The notes: generated by a model from the sequence alone, not told the origin. Positions 8,580 to 17,244 are shown, numbered from the stretch's first letter. The stretch is 64,000 nt of DNA from JAPPHA01 sp965242975 (GCA_965242975.1 CBDETS010000007.1:2480001-2544000), one strand, 5' to 3'. Numbers and translations: made by a program.

Positions 8580-8620
8580 AGCCGCGGGTATTGGTTTCAT
8601 TTGCTGGTATACCTCAAGAG
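8576..8620 (+). pseudogene. 5' fragment of a gene of unknown function split by IS110
   Basis: ATG at 8576 begins MKPRVLVSFAGIPQE and runs into the left edge of the IS110 element. The last eight bases, CTCAAGAG (8613-8620), recur at 10329-10336 on the other side of the element, where reading can resume as LHEGLAKK. The rest of the gene is at 10337-11186. Confidence 0.5.
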
Positions 8621-8884
8621 CCACCACCCCCGCGCGGCGCCGGCCCTGTCGCGAAAGTAAATGGTGCTTGCGGCGACGGTACCGAAGGTGTGATCTGTCT
8701 GCAGGTCGGGGCAGTCGAGGTCCGATGAGCAATGGCGTGCTCTGTCACCCGTACAAGAGCTTGGCCCGAACCATGATCGGCGTCTGTCACTGATGGCACG
8801 GTTCTGCCGTGACCTCGTTCAAGAGATTGAAGTTTCGCTGTGGTTCCTCCCTGACCTGAGTGAAAACAGACGGTCAGGGGAGGA
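8621..8884 (+). ncRNA. Candidate bridge-RNA region of the IS110 element
   Basis: IS110-group elements are known to encode a structured bridge RNA in the non-coding left end that pairs with target and donor DNA. This 264-base left end is the right size and position. It has potential stems, for example CACGG...CCGTG around 8797-8811 and GC-rich pairing near 8630-8645. I could not fold it; the assignment rests on position and family knowledge. Confidence 0.35.
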
Positions 8885-10318
8885 ATGTCCATGCCACGCA
8901 AGCGAAGACGAAAGACCGAGAGCCTGGAGGTGGTGAACCGGGACTGTGCCGGGATCGACATCGGCAAGGACGTTCACTACGTCGCGGTCGATCCGGACCG
9001 GTGTGCCGACCCGGTCCGGTCGTTCGATGCCTTCACGCGGGACCTCGAGGAGATGGCGTCGTGGCTGTCGTCCTGCGGGGTTGAGACGGTGGCGATGGAA
9101 TCGACCTCGGTGTACTGGATTCCGGTCTACGAGGTTCTGGATCGTGCTGGTTTCGAGGTGATGCTGGTGCCGCCGCGGATGACGAAGCAGATCGCCGGGC
9201 GCAAGAGCGATGTGCTCGATTGCCAGTGGATCCGTCAGCTTCTGTCGTACGGGCTTCTGCGCGGCGCTTTTCGTCCCGGCGATGCGGTCTGCCCGCTGCG
9301 CTCGTACGTGCGTCAGACGAAGCGGCTGATCGAGGACCGCGCGCGCTGTGTGCTCCATATGCAGAAGGCTCTGACCGAAATGAACGTGCGGCTCGACTCG
9401 GTGATCGCCGACATCACCGGGGTGACGGGACTGAGGATCCTGCGGGCGATCATCGACGGCGAGCGTGATCCGCACCGCCTTGCGGAACTTCGCGACGGGC
9501 GGATCAGGGCCGGCGTCGACAGGATCGTGGCGGCGCTTCAGGGCACCTGGCGCGCGGAGCACCTGTTCGCGCTGACGCAGGCGATGCAACGCTTCGACTT
9601 CCTCACTGAACAGATTGAGACGTGCGAGAAACAGATCGCGGCACAGATCGACAGCCTGACACCTCCGGAAGGTGGTTCGGACGACGATCTGCCGCCCGGG
9701 TCCCCGGATGCTTCGCGTTCCGGGCGCAGCACATCGAAGCCCCGCTTGGGCAAGCATGCCAGCCGGACTGCCCGGGAAAGGGCGACGGCCGCGGCATTGC
9801 ACGGGATGATGGGCGTCGACCTCACTGCGATCCCGACCATCGGCGTGAACACCGCGCTCACGATTGCCTCGGAGATCGGTCCGGACTTCTCCGCCTTCCC
9901 GTCCGCACAGCACTTCTGTTCGTGGCTGGGATTGGCGCCGGGAACCCGCATCAGTGGTGGCAAGGCCCTGCCGGGACGCGCGCCGAAGGTGGTCAACAAG
10001 GTTGCGCAATCCCTGCGCATGGCGGCCATGACGGCCCGCAGGAGCCAGACATTCATCGGTGCCAGGCACCGTGGGCGCCTCGCTCGAAAGGACGCACCCG
10101 TCGCGATCACCGCAACCGCGCGGGAGCTTGCCTGCCTGATCTACACGCTGGTCACCCGCGGTGAGGAATATGTGGAGCGCGGGATCGAGACCTATGAGCA
10201 GCGCCGCGTCAACCGGACCGTCTCCAACCTCGGCCGACGCGCCAGGCAGCTCGGCTACCAACTGGTCAAGGTCGTCGAAGATGCAGGTGTGGCGAATCCC
10301 GCAGAATCAATGGCGTAG
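8885..10318 (+). CDS. IS110 family transposase (DEDD recombinase)
   Basis: 477 residues, full length. The N-terminal RuvC-like domain has the DEDD residues: Asp in GIDIGKDVHYVAV (about residue 25), Glu in VAMESTSVYW, and two Asp in KSDVLDCQWI. The C-terminal Tnp_20 domain follows, with IPTIGVNTALTIASEIG and the conserved serine region of RISGGKALPG. A Gly/Ser/Arg-rich linker lies between at about residues 255-300. The frame is intact, so the element may still be active. The start ATG 8885 has AGGGGAGGAATGTCC upstream. Confidence 0.93.
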   Translation: MSMPRKRRRKTESLEVVNRDCAGIDIGKDVHYVAVDPDRCADPVRSFDAFTRDLEEMASWLSSCGVETVAMESTSVYWIPVYEVLDRAGFEVMLVPPRMTKQIAGRKSDVLDCQWIRQLLSYGLLRGAFRPGDAVCPLRSYVRQTKRLIEDRARCVLHMQKALTEMNVRLDSVIADITGVTGLRILRAIIDGERDPHRLAELRDGRIRAGVDRIVAALQGTWRAEHLFALTQAMQRFDFLTEQIETCEKQIAAQIDSLTPPEGGSDDDLPPGSPDASRSGRSTSKPRLGKHASRTARERATAAALHGMMGVDLTAIPTIGVNTALTIASEIGPDFSAFPSAQHFCSWLGLAPGTRISGGKALPGRAPKVVNKVAQSLRMAAMTARRSQTFIGARHRGRLARKDAPVAITATARELACLIYTLVTRGEEYVERGIETYEQRRVNRTVSNLGRRARQLGYQLVKVVEDAGVANPAESMA

Positions 10319-10336
10319 AGGGATTTTACTCAAGAG

Positions 10337-11186
10337 TTGCACGAGGGTTTGGCAAAAAAAGACCAGCGGCAAACTCGAAATCGTTGCTTTCGAACCGCTG
10401 GACGAGACTTTTCAGTACACACGAAAATATTGCGAGCGCCTGTATTCCCGGTTTGCTGCCAACTTGAGTAAACGTGACCTTCAGAGCGCCGGCAAAAACA
10501 TGGTTCGAACAAATCTGGTGCTTTTGTATGTCGATTTGGACGAGGACAGCGTAAATCTCCTCCACGAATTTTTCGGCATTGAAGTCTTGTTATTGCCCTT
10601 GCGAAGAGATGGCATTTTGGACGTCGCCCTTGAGACCAAGAACCAGATTAACGGGGCCGTCAACGCGTTGATCGCCAGCTCGAAAAAAGAAATGAAACGG
10701 GCAAATGCGCTGCTTTTCGAAATCGATGAAGAGATTCACAAGCGAGAAAACAGGACATGTTTACTCCTTCCCCCGAAGAACTACGGCAAGAATTTCGAAA
10801 AGATCTCCAAGTGTGTCCATCGTGCCACCCGAAACGGTCAGGACGGACAGGAATTCAAGAAAAGCTTGAACTCGATCTCTGGCCAGCTGAAAACAAAACG
10901 CGAAAACAAAAGGACTTATTTCGTTGGCCGCCGCAGGCTCGTATTCAAGAGCCCGAGCAAATCAGGCCCGCGTCACGGCTTTGCCCGATGGGACACCGAA
11001 GGACACCAGATCTCGTGCACTATCCGTGGCATGTTGCGTTTTGGAACGGTTTATGACCGAGGATTTCACTTCGATTGTGATTTATCCGGCAAACAGCACG
11101 GTTGTTTTCCCAACTGTCATAGATACAAAAAAATTCCGAAGGGCCAAAGCCATCTGAATGTCTCCCCAAACGACCATGTAAGGTAG
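10337..11186 (+). pseudogene. 3' part of a gene of unknown function split by IS110
   Basis: About 280 residues, clearly more AT-rich than the flanking DNA and rich in Lys, Asn and Phe. Readable stretches include FEPLDETFQYTRKYCERLYS, NLVLLYVDLDEDSVNLLHEF and, at the C-terminus, TVYDRGFHFDCD followed by NVSPNDHVR. I do not recognise the family. Joining it to the 5' piece at 8576-8620 needs one extra base removed from the A7 run at 10354-10360; this gives a continuous frame of about 297 residues. It is therefore interrupted twice, by the IS and by a frameshift, unless slippage on the A-run is used. A terminator follows three bases after the stop. The foreign composition suggests recent acquisition. 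Confidence 0.6.
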
Positions 11187-11188
11187 GT

Positions 11189-11219
11189 AATGGACCGCAA
11201 GTATTCTGCGGTCCATTTT
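11189..11219 (+). terminator. Rho-independent terminator of the disrupted gene
   Basis: Perfect 11-base inverted repeat AATGGACCGCA / TGCGGTCCATT around a 7-base loop, followed by further T bases. It starts three bases after the stop at 11186. Confidence 0.85.
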
Positions 11220-11489
11220 GAATTCTTAGGATGTATAGGTCAGCGATGAGCAAGCGTTATCAAAATAAGCTTTCTAAACTACGCACGTGCCCATCTCCAC
11301 GCCTTTAAGCCAGGACAGCCAACAAGGAGAGAACTGGCCGGTCCAAGTCCTTGTTCTAGCTTCCCGACCGCATTCCCCGGTTGGCACATCCTTGGCCAAA
11401 GCCGACGAACTCCGCTAGGGAACATCCACTTCCGGTTGAAGCCTCAATATCCACGCGAAACCATCGTTCAGTTAACACCCGATCGTCAC
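11220..11489. other. Gap between the disrupted gene and the ISAs1-type element
   Basis: No coding frame of note and no repeats recognised. It is moderately AT-rich at its left end and becomes GC-balanced towards the element. Confidence 0.4.
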
Positions 11490-13388
11490 AGAGTCAATTC
11501 TTTCGGGTTGAACGCAAGGCAAATCCGTTCTCCGGAATTTTCTCTTTTCCTGCATTGACATGACTATTGGAGGCGGACTCTCCCGCAGCACCGGTCTACA
11601 GTCAGCCTTGGGTGATTCGCGGCAAGGCGGTATGGATCGAAAGCGTGGTGGATCTTTCCCAAGTGTCATTGGACATGGTGACGAAGGTGGACGAGGCCCG
11701 CTTTCGCGCCTTGATGCAGGAGCATCATTTCCTCGGCGACGCCCAGCCGAGAGGCGAGACCATACGCTATGTCGCGCACTGTGGAGGACGCTGGCTGGCG
11801 CTGGCGATGTTTTCGGCATCTGCCTTGCTCTGCGCGGCGCGCGATGACTGGATCGGCTGGGAGCGTGGCAGCCAGTTCAGCCGCCTTCACCTTGTCACCA
11901 ACAATTCGCGGTTCCTGGTTCTGCCCGGCGGGGTGCCGAACCTCGGCTCACGGGTGCTGTCGCTGTGCGCACGGCGCCTGGTGCGGGACTGGCCGTGCCG
12001 CTTTGGCCACGAGATCCTGCTCCTTGAGACGTTCGTGGATCCTGCGCGCCATCGGGGCACGGTCTACCGCGCGGCCAACTGGCTCTGTGTCGGGCACACC
12101 CGGGGCTTCGGCCGCCGGGGCAGCGGCTACATCACCCATGACCGACCCAAGCTTGTCTTTCTCCATCCACTGCGCCGGGATGCGCGCCGCCGGCTGCGGA
12201 CGGCCCACCTTGATCCCGGCCTGCACAAGGGAGTTCCGAAGATGACACTCACCGCTGCGCAGATGCGCTCCCTGCCTGATTACTTCAAGCAGGTGGAGGA
12301 TCCGCGACGCCGGCAGGGGCGGCGGCACAACCTGCCATCGGTGCTCTCGCTCGCCACCGCCGCGACCCTTGCCGGCATGCGCGGCTACAAGGAGATCTCG
12401 GAGTGGGTCCAGGACCAGAGCCAGGCGGTTCTGGCGTATTTCAGGCCGCGCTTCGACCAGGGCCGGTACATCCCGCCGAGCAGGACGATCATCCGCGACG
12501 TGCTGGTCCGGGTGTGCCCGGACGAGTTCGACGCCGCCCTGCGGCAGTGGAACGAAGACCACGGCGGCCCGGACAGTGCCCTGGCCATCGACGGCAAGAC
12601 CATGCGCGGCGCCGTCGATGCCGATGGCGTACAGACCCATGTCATGGGTGTTGTCGGCCACGACAGCAGGAAATCCTACGCCAAAAAAAAAGTCGGAATG
12701 AGGCCGGGGGCGGACGACGAGGAGAAACGCACCAACGAAATCGGCACGGTCATCCCCCTGCTCGACATGCTGCCCGACATCAGCGGCCGCATCGTCACCG
12801 CCGATGCCATGCTGACGCAGCGGAAACTGGCCACCTACCTCCTCGACCGCGGCGCAGACTATGTCTTCACAAGGGCAACCAGAAGACCCTGCTCTGCGAT
12901 ATCAGCCTGACGCTCGATGAGGTCATGGCCAGCCGCGCGCCGGACTTCGTCGAGCCCGAATGCAAGCCCGACCACGGGCGCAAGGAGAAACGCTCCATAT
13001 GGGTCTCCAGTGAATTGAACGGTTACGCCGACTTCCCCGGCACAGGCCAGGTCTTCGCGCTCCACCGCGAAACCCTCGACGTCAAGACCGGGAAAAAGTC
13101 AAAGGAGACGGCCTACTGCATCACCAGCCTGACCGAGGACAGGGCAACACCCGAGCGCCTGCTGGCCCTCAATCGCGGGCACTGGGGGATCGAGGCCAAC
13201 CACCACATCCTCGACATGACCTTCGACGAGGACCGAAGTCGCATCCGCACCGGCCACGGCCCGGCGAACGCCACGCTGCTCCGGCGCTTCGCCATCGGCC
13301 TCATCAAGATGTCCAGCGACAATGTCGCCGAGACCACGCGCAGACTGGCCCGAAAACCCGGGCGGGTCCTGGACCTATCAATCTATCA
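11490..13388 (+). mobile_element. ISAs1-type element with DruA-fused transposase
   Basis: The left limit is set by similarity to the partial copy at 8129. The right limit is where the inverted repeat of the neighbouring IS4-type element begins to dominate. It contains a single transposase frame with one frameshift. I could not identify terminal inverted repeats with confidence. The right end appears to be cut by the adjoining element: the last transposase residues (RVLDLSIYHT) lie inside that element's outer repeat. Confidence 0.6.
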
Positions 13389-13395
13389 CACTTAA
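11567..13395 (+). pseudogene. DruA (DUF4338)-ISAs1 fusion transposase, frameshifted
   Basis: Residues about 30-215 match the DruA/DUF4338 pattern: FRALMQEHHFLGD, ETIRYVAHCGGRWLA, IGWERGSQFSRLHLVTNNSR, FVDPARHRGTVYRAANW. The ISAs1 (H-repeat-type) transposase starts at an internal ATG (12242; MTLTAAQMRSLPDYF). It shows DPRRRQGRRHNLPSVL, the catalytic ALAIDGKTMRGA, TADAMLTQRK, and, after the shift, HWGIEANHHILDMTFDEDRSR. The frame breaks near 12870-12885, where the expected VFxxKGNQKTL continues in another frame. A single missing base explains it. An A9 run at 12682 keeps frame and is not the break. The start is a TTG at 11567 or further downstream. The protein is probably inactive unless frameshifting is used. 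Confidence 0.75.
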
Positions 13396-13404
13396 CTCCG
13401 GGTT
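13366..13404. repeat. Left imperfect inverted repeat of the IS4-type element
   Basis: 39 bases that match, in inverse orientation, 15711-15749. The inner 16 bases (CACTTAACTCCGGGTT, 13389-13404) differ from the partner at one position. The outer 16 bases (GTCCTGGACCTATCAA, 13366-13381) also differ at one position. A divergent central block separates them. The outer part overlaps the 3' end of the ISAs1-type transposase frame. Confidence 0.6.
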
Positions 13405-13416
13405 CTCGTCTCCTTT

Positions 13417-15687
13417 TCAGTTTTTCCGGTCCCATTCTTCCTTGGCCTGGATGGCGATGACGGCATGAGACAGGAACTTCACCCCCTCCCAGAGCTTCTG
13501 CGTGCCGGGTAACGGCTGGCGCTTCGAGGGATGAAAGCCCGCCAGGCCGCCCGTCAGCACGACGAAGCCCGCGATGGTCATCTCCGGCGGTCCCCGGGGG
13601 ACCTTGAAACCATGGTGGGAGGCGAGAGCGCAGAGCGCCCGGATGTCGTCCTCGGTGACGTGGCGATTAGCCGGGTCTTCCGGCCTCTCGCGGGCGAGAA
13701 GTGAAAGATCCCAAACCCTGAATGCGGTGATTGCATCGAAGGCGAGACACTTCTTCAGGTCGTCGGCCTCGTCGAGGCGGCGATCTTCGATGCGGGTGCC
13801 GACCTTCAGCGCATGGAAGAACCGTTCGATCCGCCAGCGCAGTTCGTACCAGTGCAGCACCGTGCAGGCGGTGTCGAGATCGCCCTCGCCCTCGGTGGTC
13901 AGCAGCATCCAGTGCAGCGGTTGGTTCTTCTTCTTCTTCTTCCCTGTCTTCGATGCCGGCAGCGACGGGCGGCGGGGAGGATCCTCCTCACGGGCCGAGA
14001 CCGCGATCATGCGGATCGGCGGTTCGTCCCCACGGTCCTTCGGGGCAAGCAGTTCCACCGGCGTGCAGCGCAATGTCAGCTTCGCCGTGCGGGCCTTCCT
14101 GCGGTTCGGTCCCCCGCAGGCCGGAACCTCGATCCTGCGCCCGCCCACCGGTTCCGTTCCCAGCACATGATCCCACAGGTTCGCGTCCCCGCCCGAAGCC
14201 AGGGCCACCCGCCGTTGCGTCCCCCGGCTGGCCCGGACCAGCAATGGCGCCCCGGTCTGCTCCGCCCGCGCGATCAGCTCCCAGAAGTCGCCCTCGCGGT
14301 CGCAGACCGTCACCACCCGGCTGTCCGGGCAGGCGCGCGCGAGTTCCTGCGCGCGGTCAAGGCCGTCCACCCAGCGGACGCTGTCCTTCGCCGCGTCCTG
14401 ACGGAAGTCCGTGTCCACCGTGTACATCCCCAGGGGCCGGCCCACCGCGTTCACCGCAACACCGAAATGGGCCAGGATGCCCGAGGTGCCCGTGCCGCCC
14501 CCGCCAAGATCGTCGAGCCCCGAAGTCTGTGACAGGTCGTCATAATTCAGCGTCGTCGTGTCCTGTACCGCAAGCACAAGCCGCTCCGCGCCGCAGCGCT
14601 CAACCGTCTGCTCGAAATGCGAATCCAGAATGTGCTCCATCGTCACCGCGTCATTGGACAGCAACCGGTAGGCCGCCGTCTGCTCCGCACGCCCCGGGAA
14701 GATCGACGGCAGATGTTCCCCAAGGCGATTGATCCAGGCCGCACCCATCAGCGCAATCCGGCGCCGGACCCGGCCGTCGGGATGGGTGCTGCGACCGTAT
14801 TCCCGGGCAGCCCATCCCCCCGCACAATAGAGCGATCCGGACCAGCCGAGAACCCGTTCCGGACCCGCGCACAGAACCTGGTGCCAACCCGCCACCAGCG
14901 GCCGGAGCCAGACCGCGCGCCGCACACCCGAACGCCGCCCCGACGTCAGTTCCGGGCAGCACTTCCACCCCGCCGCCCGGTAGCTCAGGCCGGACTGTCC
15001 CGGCCCGGTGAAACTCTGCACAAGCACCGGACGCTCGCCGTAGGCCGCCGCCCAGTCATCGGCAATCCGGCCCGCAGCCAGGCGCAGGACCCGGGAGGCA
15101 AGACCCTTCACACGGACACCGGGAAGCAGCAGGAAGCGATGGTTGCACACGACCTTGGCGATGTTGGCCACGCGGGCATCAGCCGACCAGCCGATGACGC
15201 CGTCGCGCGGACCAAGCTGGATCCCGGCCGCGGTGAAGCCGATGCCCCCCAGCACCCCGTCGTGCTCCGAACGAACCCAGTATCGGACCTGCCCGCCCGG
15301 CGGGCGGCGCCATCCCTCCGGATGCCAGCTCTCGATCATCGCCTCCCAGCGGCGGCGGTCCTCCGGTGCCGTCACCAACTCAAGCGACAGGGCACCGAGG
15401 TCCCGAAGCGGGCACGAGACAGAACGGTCGGGGAAGTCCGACGCAGGACGGGCATGGGGATCGAATTCCAGCGCTTCCGCTTCCGGAAGACGCACACCCA
15501 GATTCTCCGCAAGTGCCGGCAGAAGCTTGCGCGCCGACGCAAGGCACAGCTTGCCGACACGGTTGTACCAGTTCTCCCGCTCGCAGAACTCGTGGGCCAG
15601 CGCCGTTCGTGACAACCCACCGCCGTTGCAGGCCGTCCCGAACCAATCTATCGTCTCCGACGAAACCTGTCGCATGCCAATCTGCAT
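13417..15687 (-). CDS. DruA (DUF4338)-IS4/Tn5-type fusion transposase
   Basis: 756 residues, intact. Residues 1-285 form a DruA/DUF4338-like module. It starts with the family's N-terminal pattern (LSRTALAHEFCERENWYNRVGKL), then RRRWEAMIESWHPEGWRR, GQVRYWVRSEHDGVLGG, DARVANIAKVVCNHRFLLLP, LASRVLRLAAGRIADDW, FTGPGQSGLSYRAAGW. From about residue 310 it is a Tn5-like transposase: an N-terminal DNA-binding region (WAAREYGRSTHPDGRVRRR, AEQTAAYRLLSND), then the IS4 DDE core (AVQDTTTLNYDD, VVTVCDREGDFWEL, and YELRWRIERFFHALK, the YREK-type signature with the catalytic Glu). The same N-terminal domain is found on a transposase of another family next door. The function of the DruA part on a transposase is unknown. 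Confidence 0.85.
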   Translation of the reverse strand: MQIGMRQVSSETIDWFGTACNGGGLSRTALAHEFCERENWYNRVGKLCLASARKLLPALAENLGVRLPEAEALEFDPHARPASDFPDRSVSCPLRDLGALSLELVTAPEDRRRWEAMIESWHPEGWRRPPGGQVRYWVRSEHDGVLGGIGFTAAGIQLGPRDGVIGWSADARVANIAKVVCNHRFLLLPGVRVKGLASRVLRLAAGRIADDWAAAYGERPVLVQSFTGPGQSGLSYRAAGWKCCPELTSGRRSGVRRAVWLRPLVAGWHQVLCAGPERVLGWSGSLYCAGGWAAREYGRSTHPDGRVRRRIALMGAAWINRLGEHLPSIFPGRAEQTAAYRLLSNDAVTMEHILDSHFEQTVERCGAERLVLAVQDTTTLNYDDLSQTSGLDDLGGGGTGTSGILAHFGVAVNAVGRPLGMYTVDTDFRQDAAKDSVRWVDGLDRAQELARACPDSRVVTVCDREGDFWELIARAEQTGAPLLVRASRGTQRRVALASGGDANLWDHVLGTEPVGGRRIEVPACGGPNRRKARTAKLTLRCTPVELLAPKDRGDEPPIRMIAVSAREEDPPRRPSLPASKTGKKKKKNQPLHWMLLTTEGEGDLDTACTVLHWYELRWRIERFFHALKVGTRIEDRRLDEADDLKKCLAFDAITAFRVWDLSLLARERPEDPANRHVTEDDIRALCALASHHGFKVPRGPPEMTIAGFVVLTGGLAGFHPSKRQPLPGTQKLWEGVKFLSHAVIAIQAKEEWDRKN

Positions 15688-15710
15688 GCCGGGGCGAATC
15701 GCACGAAATC

Positions 15711-15749
15711 AACCCGGAGTCAAGTGTGTGTGCTTGATAGGTCCTGGAC
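15711..15749. repeat. Right imperfect inverted repeat of the IS4-type element
   Basis: Partner of 13366-13404. The inner block AACCCGGAGTCAAGTG (15711-15726) and outer block TTGATAGGTCCTGGAC (15734-15749) are reverse complements of the left repeat with one mismatch each. Confidence 0.6.
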
Positions 15750-16107
15750 ATGCTGAAATTGACAGGCAACACCCGCCCGCGCACGGCGTTTGGCTGAAGA
15801 CCCACCACACCCGTACCTGAGTTGCCAATCCTGTCTCCACCCTCGAAGACGGGGGTGAACAGGCATGTCCGGCAATCGCCAAATCGCCGGAAACGCCACC
15901 GGGAAACAGCCCTGGGCGCGGAATCATGTGCCGTGGGGCCTTGTCCGGGGTCGATGTGATGTCACCTCACACGGCAAAAGGCGCAACGGTGAAATGCGAA
16001 AGACAATCGCGTCAGACCCGCGTGCCGTCAAAAATCAGAACAGATTTACCCCGGGATATCCGCCATTACGACAACATCCAGCCAGGCACCGACATTCGAG
16101 CCAAGCC
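15750..16107. other. Gap between IS element and dehydrogenase gene
   Basis: No supported gene. It contains short direct and inverted words (for example ATCGCCAAATCGCCGGAAACGC near 15879) but no structure I can assign. Confidence 0.4.
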
Positions 16108-16108
16108 G

Positions 16109-16124
16109 AAAACCCCTAAAGGGG
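16109..16124 (-). terminator. Short terminator of the hydroxyacid dehydrogenase gene
   Basis: On the minus strand CCCC-TTTA-GGGG is followed by TTTTC, 27 bases after the stop at 16151. The stem is only four pairs, so it is probably weak. Confidence 0.45.
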
Positions 16125-16150
16125 AGCCGCCATCATCCGTGACCGCCTGC

Positions 16151-17137
16151 CTAAAGCATGCTGGGAACGATTTGGTCGGGAGGACGGTGTCCGTCATCGA
16201 ACGTCTTGATGTTGATGATGACCTTCTCGCCCATCTCGTGACGTCCTTCACTGGTCGCGGAGGCCATGTGCGGCAGCAGCACGACGTTGTTGAGCCCACG
16301 AAGCCGCGGATTGACCTCGGCTCCATGCTCAAAGACATCCAGGCCCGCGCCGGCCAGCTCTCCCGACCGCAACAGCCGCGTCAGCGCGTTTTCGTCGATA
16401 ACCTCGCCGCGTGACGTGTTGACAACGATGCTTGCCGGTTTCATCAGGCGCAGACGTCGCGCGTTCATGAGGTGGAAGGTTGACGGAGTGTGCGGACAGT
16501 TGATCGACAACACGTCCATCCGGGCGACCATCTGGTCCAGGCTTTCCCAGTACGTCGCTTGCAGTTCGGTTTCCGTTTCCTCGCGGAGCCGCTTTCGGTT
16601 GTGATAATGGATCGTCATGTTGAACGCGCGCGCCCGACGCGCCACGGCTTGCCCGACTCGGCCCATGCCGAGAATTCCGAGCGCCTTCCCGCCGACGCGG
16701 ATCCCTTGGAACGCCTGTGGGGACCAGCCTTTCCAATCGCCTGACTGCATATGAAGCGAACCTTCCCGGATACGACGCAAAACGCTGAGAATGAGCGCCA
16801 TCGTCATGTCCGCGGTGTCGTCAGCCAGCACGTCAGGGGTATTGGTGACAATGATTCCTCGCTGTCGCGCTGTATGCACATCTATATGATCAAAGCCGGA
16901 TCCATAGTTGGCGATCAACTTCAGATTGTCGCCGGCCTGGGCAAGGATTCCGGCGTCGATCGTGTCGTTCAGCGTCGGCACCAGCACATCGGCCCGCCGA
17001 ACGGCTGTGGCCAGTTGGTCCCTGGTGAACAACTGATCGGAAGAATTGGGCTCGACATCGAACAGTTCGCCGAGCCGGTTTTCGACGGCATCGGGAAGTT
17101 TTCGTGTCAGAACAACCTTGAGCCTGTGCTTTCGCAT
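16151..17137 (-). CDS. D-2-hydroxyacid dehydrogenase (glyoxylate/hydroxypyruvate reductase type)
   Basis: 328 residues. The NAD(P)-binding Rossmann motif is GILGMGRVGQAVARRA near residue 155, followed by YHNRKRL, an NADPH-type basic patch. Catalytic residues are Arg in NTSRGEVID, Glu in LDVFEHGAEVNPRL, and His in LLPHMASAT. The pattern fits enzymes that reduce glyoxylate or hydroxypyruvate to glycolate or glycerate in the cytoplasm. The divergent neighbour is an SH3-domain protein, a pairing common in Alphaproteobacteria. Substrate specificity is inferred from family only. Confidence 0.9.
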   Translation of the reverse strand: MRKHRLKVVLTRKLPDAVENRLGELFDVEPNSSDQLFTRDQLATAVRRADVLVPTLNDTIDAGILAQAGDNLKLIANYGSGFDHIDVHTARQRGIIVTNTPDVLADDTADMTMALILSVLRRIREGSLHMQSGDWKGWSPQAFQGIRVGGKALGILGMGRVGQAVARRARAFNMTIHYHNRKRLREETETELQATYWESLDQMVARMDVLSINCPHTPSTFHLMNARRLRLMKPASIVVNTSRGEVIDENALTRLLRSGELAGAGLDVFEHGAEVNPRLRGLNNVVLLPHMASATSEGRHEMGEKVIINIKTFDDGHRPPDQIVPSML

Positions 17138-17244
17138 TCGCTACCACCTGCATCTTCAATTGGCCCGCCCATTCTGACAAGAAACCGGAAAACTCGGCAA
17201 GGACCAATTGGGGAATCCCGGATCTGTTTGGGCACTGAAGTCGA

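Larger units (their letters stand above)
8613..10336 (+). mobile_element. IS110-family insertion sequence
   Basis: The element contains one DEDD transposase gene (8885-10318). It has a long non-coding left end (about 265 bases) and a very short right end (about 10-18 bases), the layout of the IS110 group as opposed to IS1111. It is bracketed by CTCAAGAG at 8613-8620 and 10329-10336, so one copy belongs to the target. The host frame is interrupted here and can be rejoined across the repeat, which supports these borders. No long terminal inverted repeats are visible, as expected for IS110. Confidence 0.75.
13366..15749 (-). mobile_element. IS4/Tn5-type insertion sequence with DruA-fused transposase
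   Basis: One large transposase gene (13417-15687, minus strand) lies between 39-base imperfect inverted repeats (13366-13404 and 15711-15749). It abuts and seems to cut the end of the ISAs1-type element. I could not find a convincing target-site duplication next to either edge, so the exact ends may be further in (13389 and 15726). Confidence 0.65.

Noticed and set aside
8819..10261. 480-codon open frame antisense to the IS110 transposase
   Set aside because: Shadow of the DEDD transposase; Arg/Pro/His-rich product without motifs.
12682..12690. A9 run in the ISAs1-type transposase as a programmed frameshift site
   Set aside because: The protein pattern continues in the same frame on both sides of the run; the actual break is about 190 bases later.
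13731..15612. Long plus-strand frames inside the IS4-type element (333 and 331 codons)
   Set aside because: Antisense of the fusion transposase, with low-complexity Pro/Arg/Ser products.
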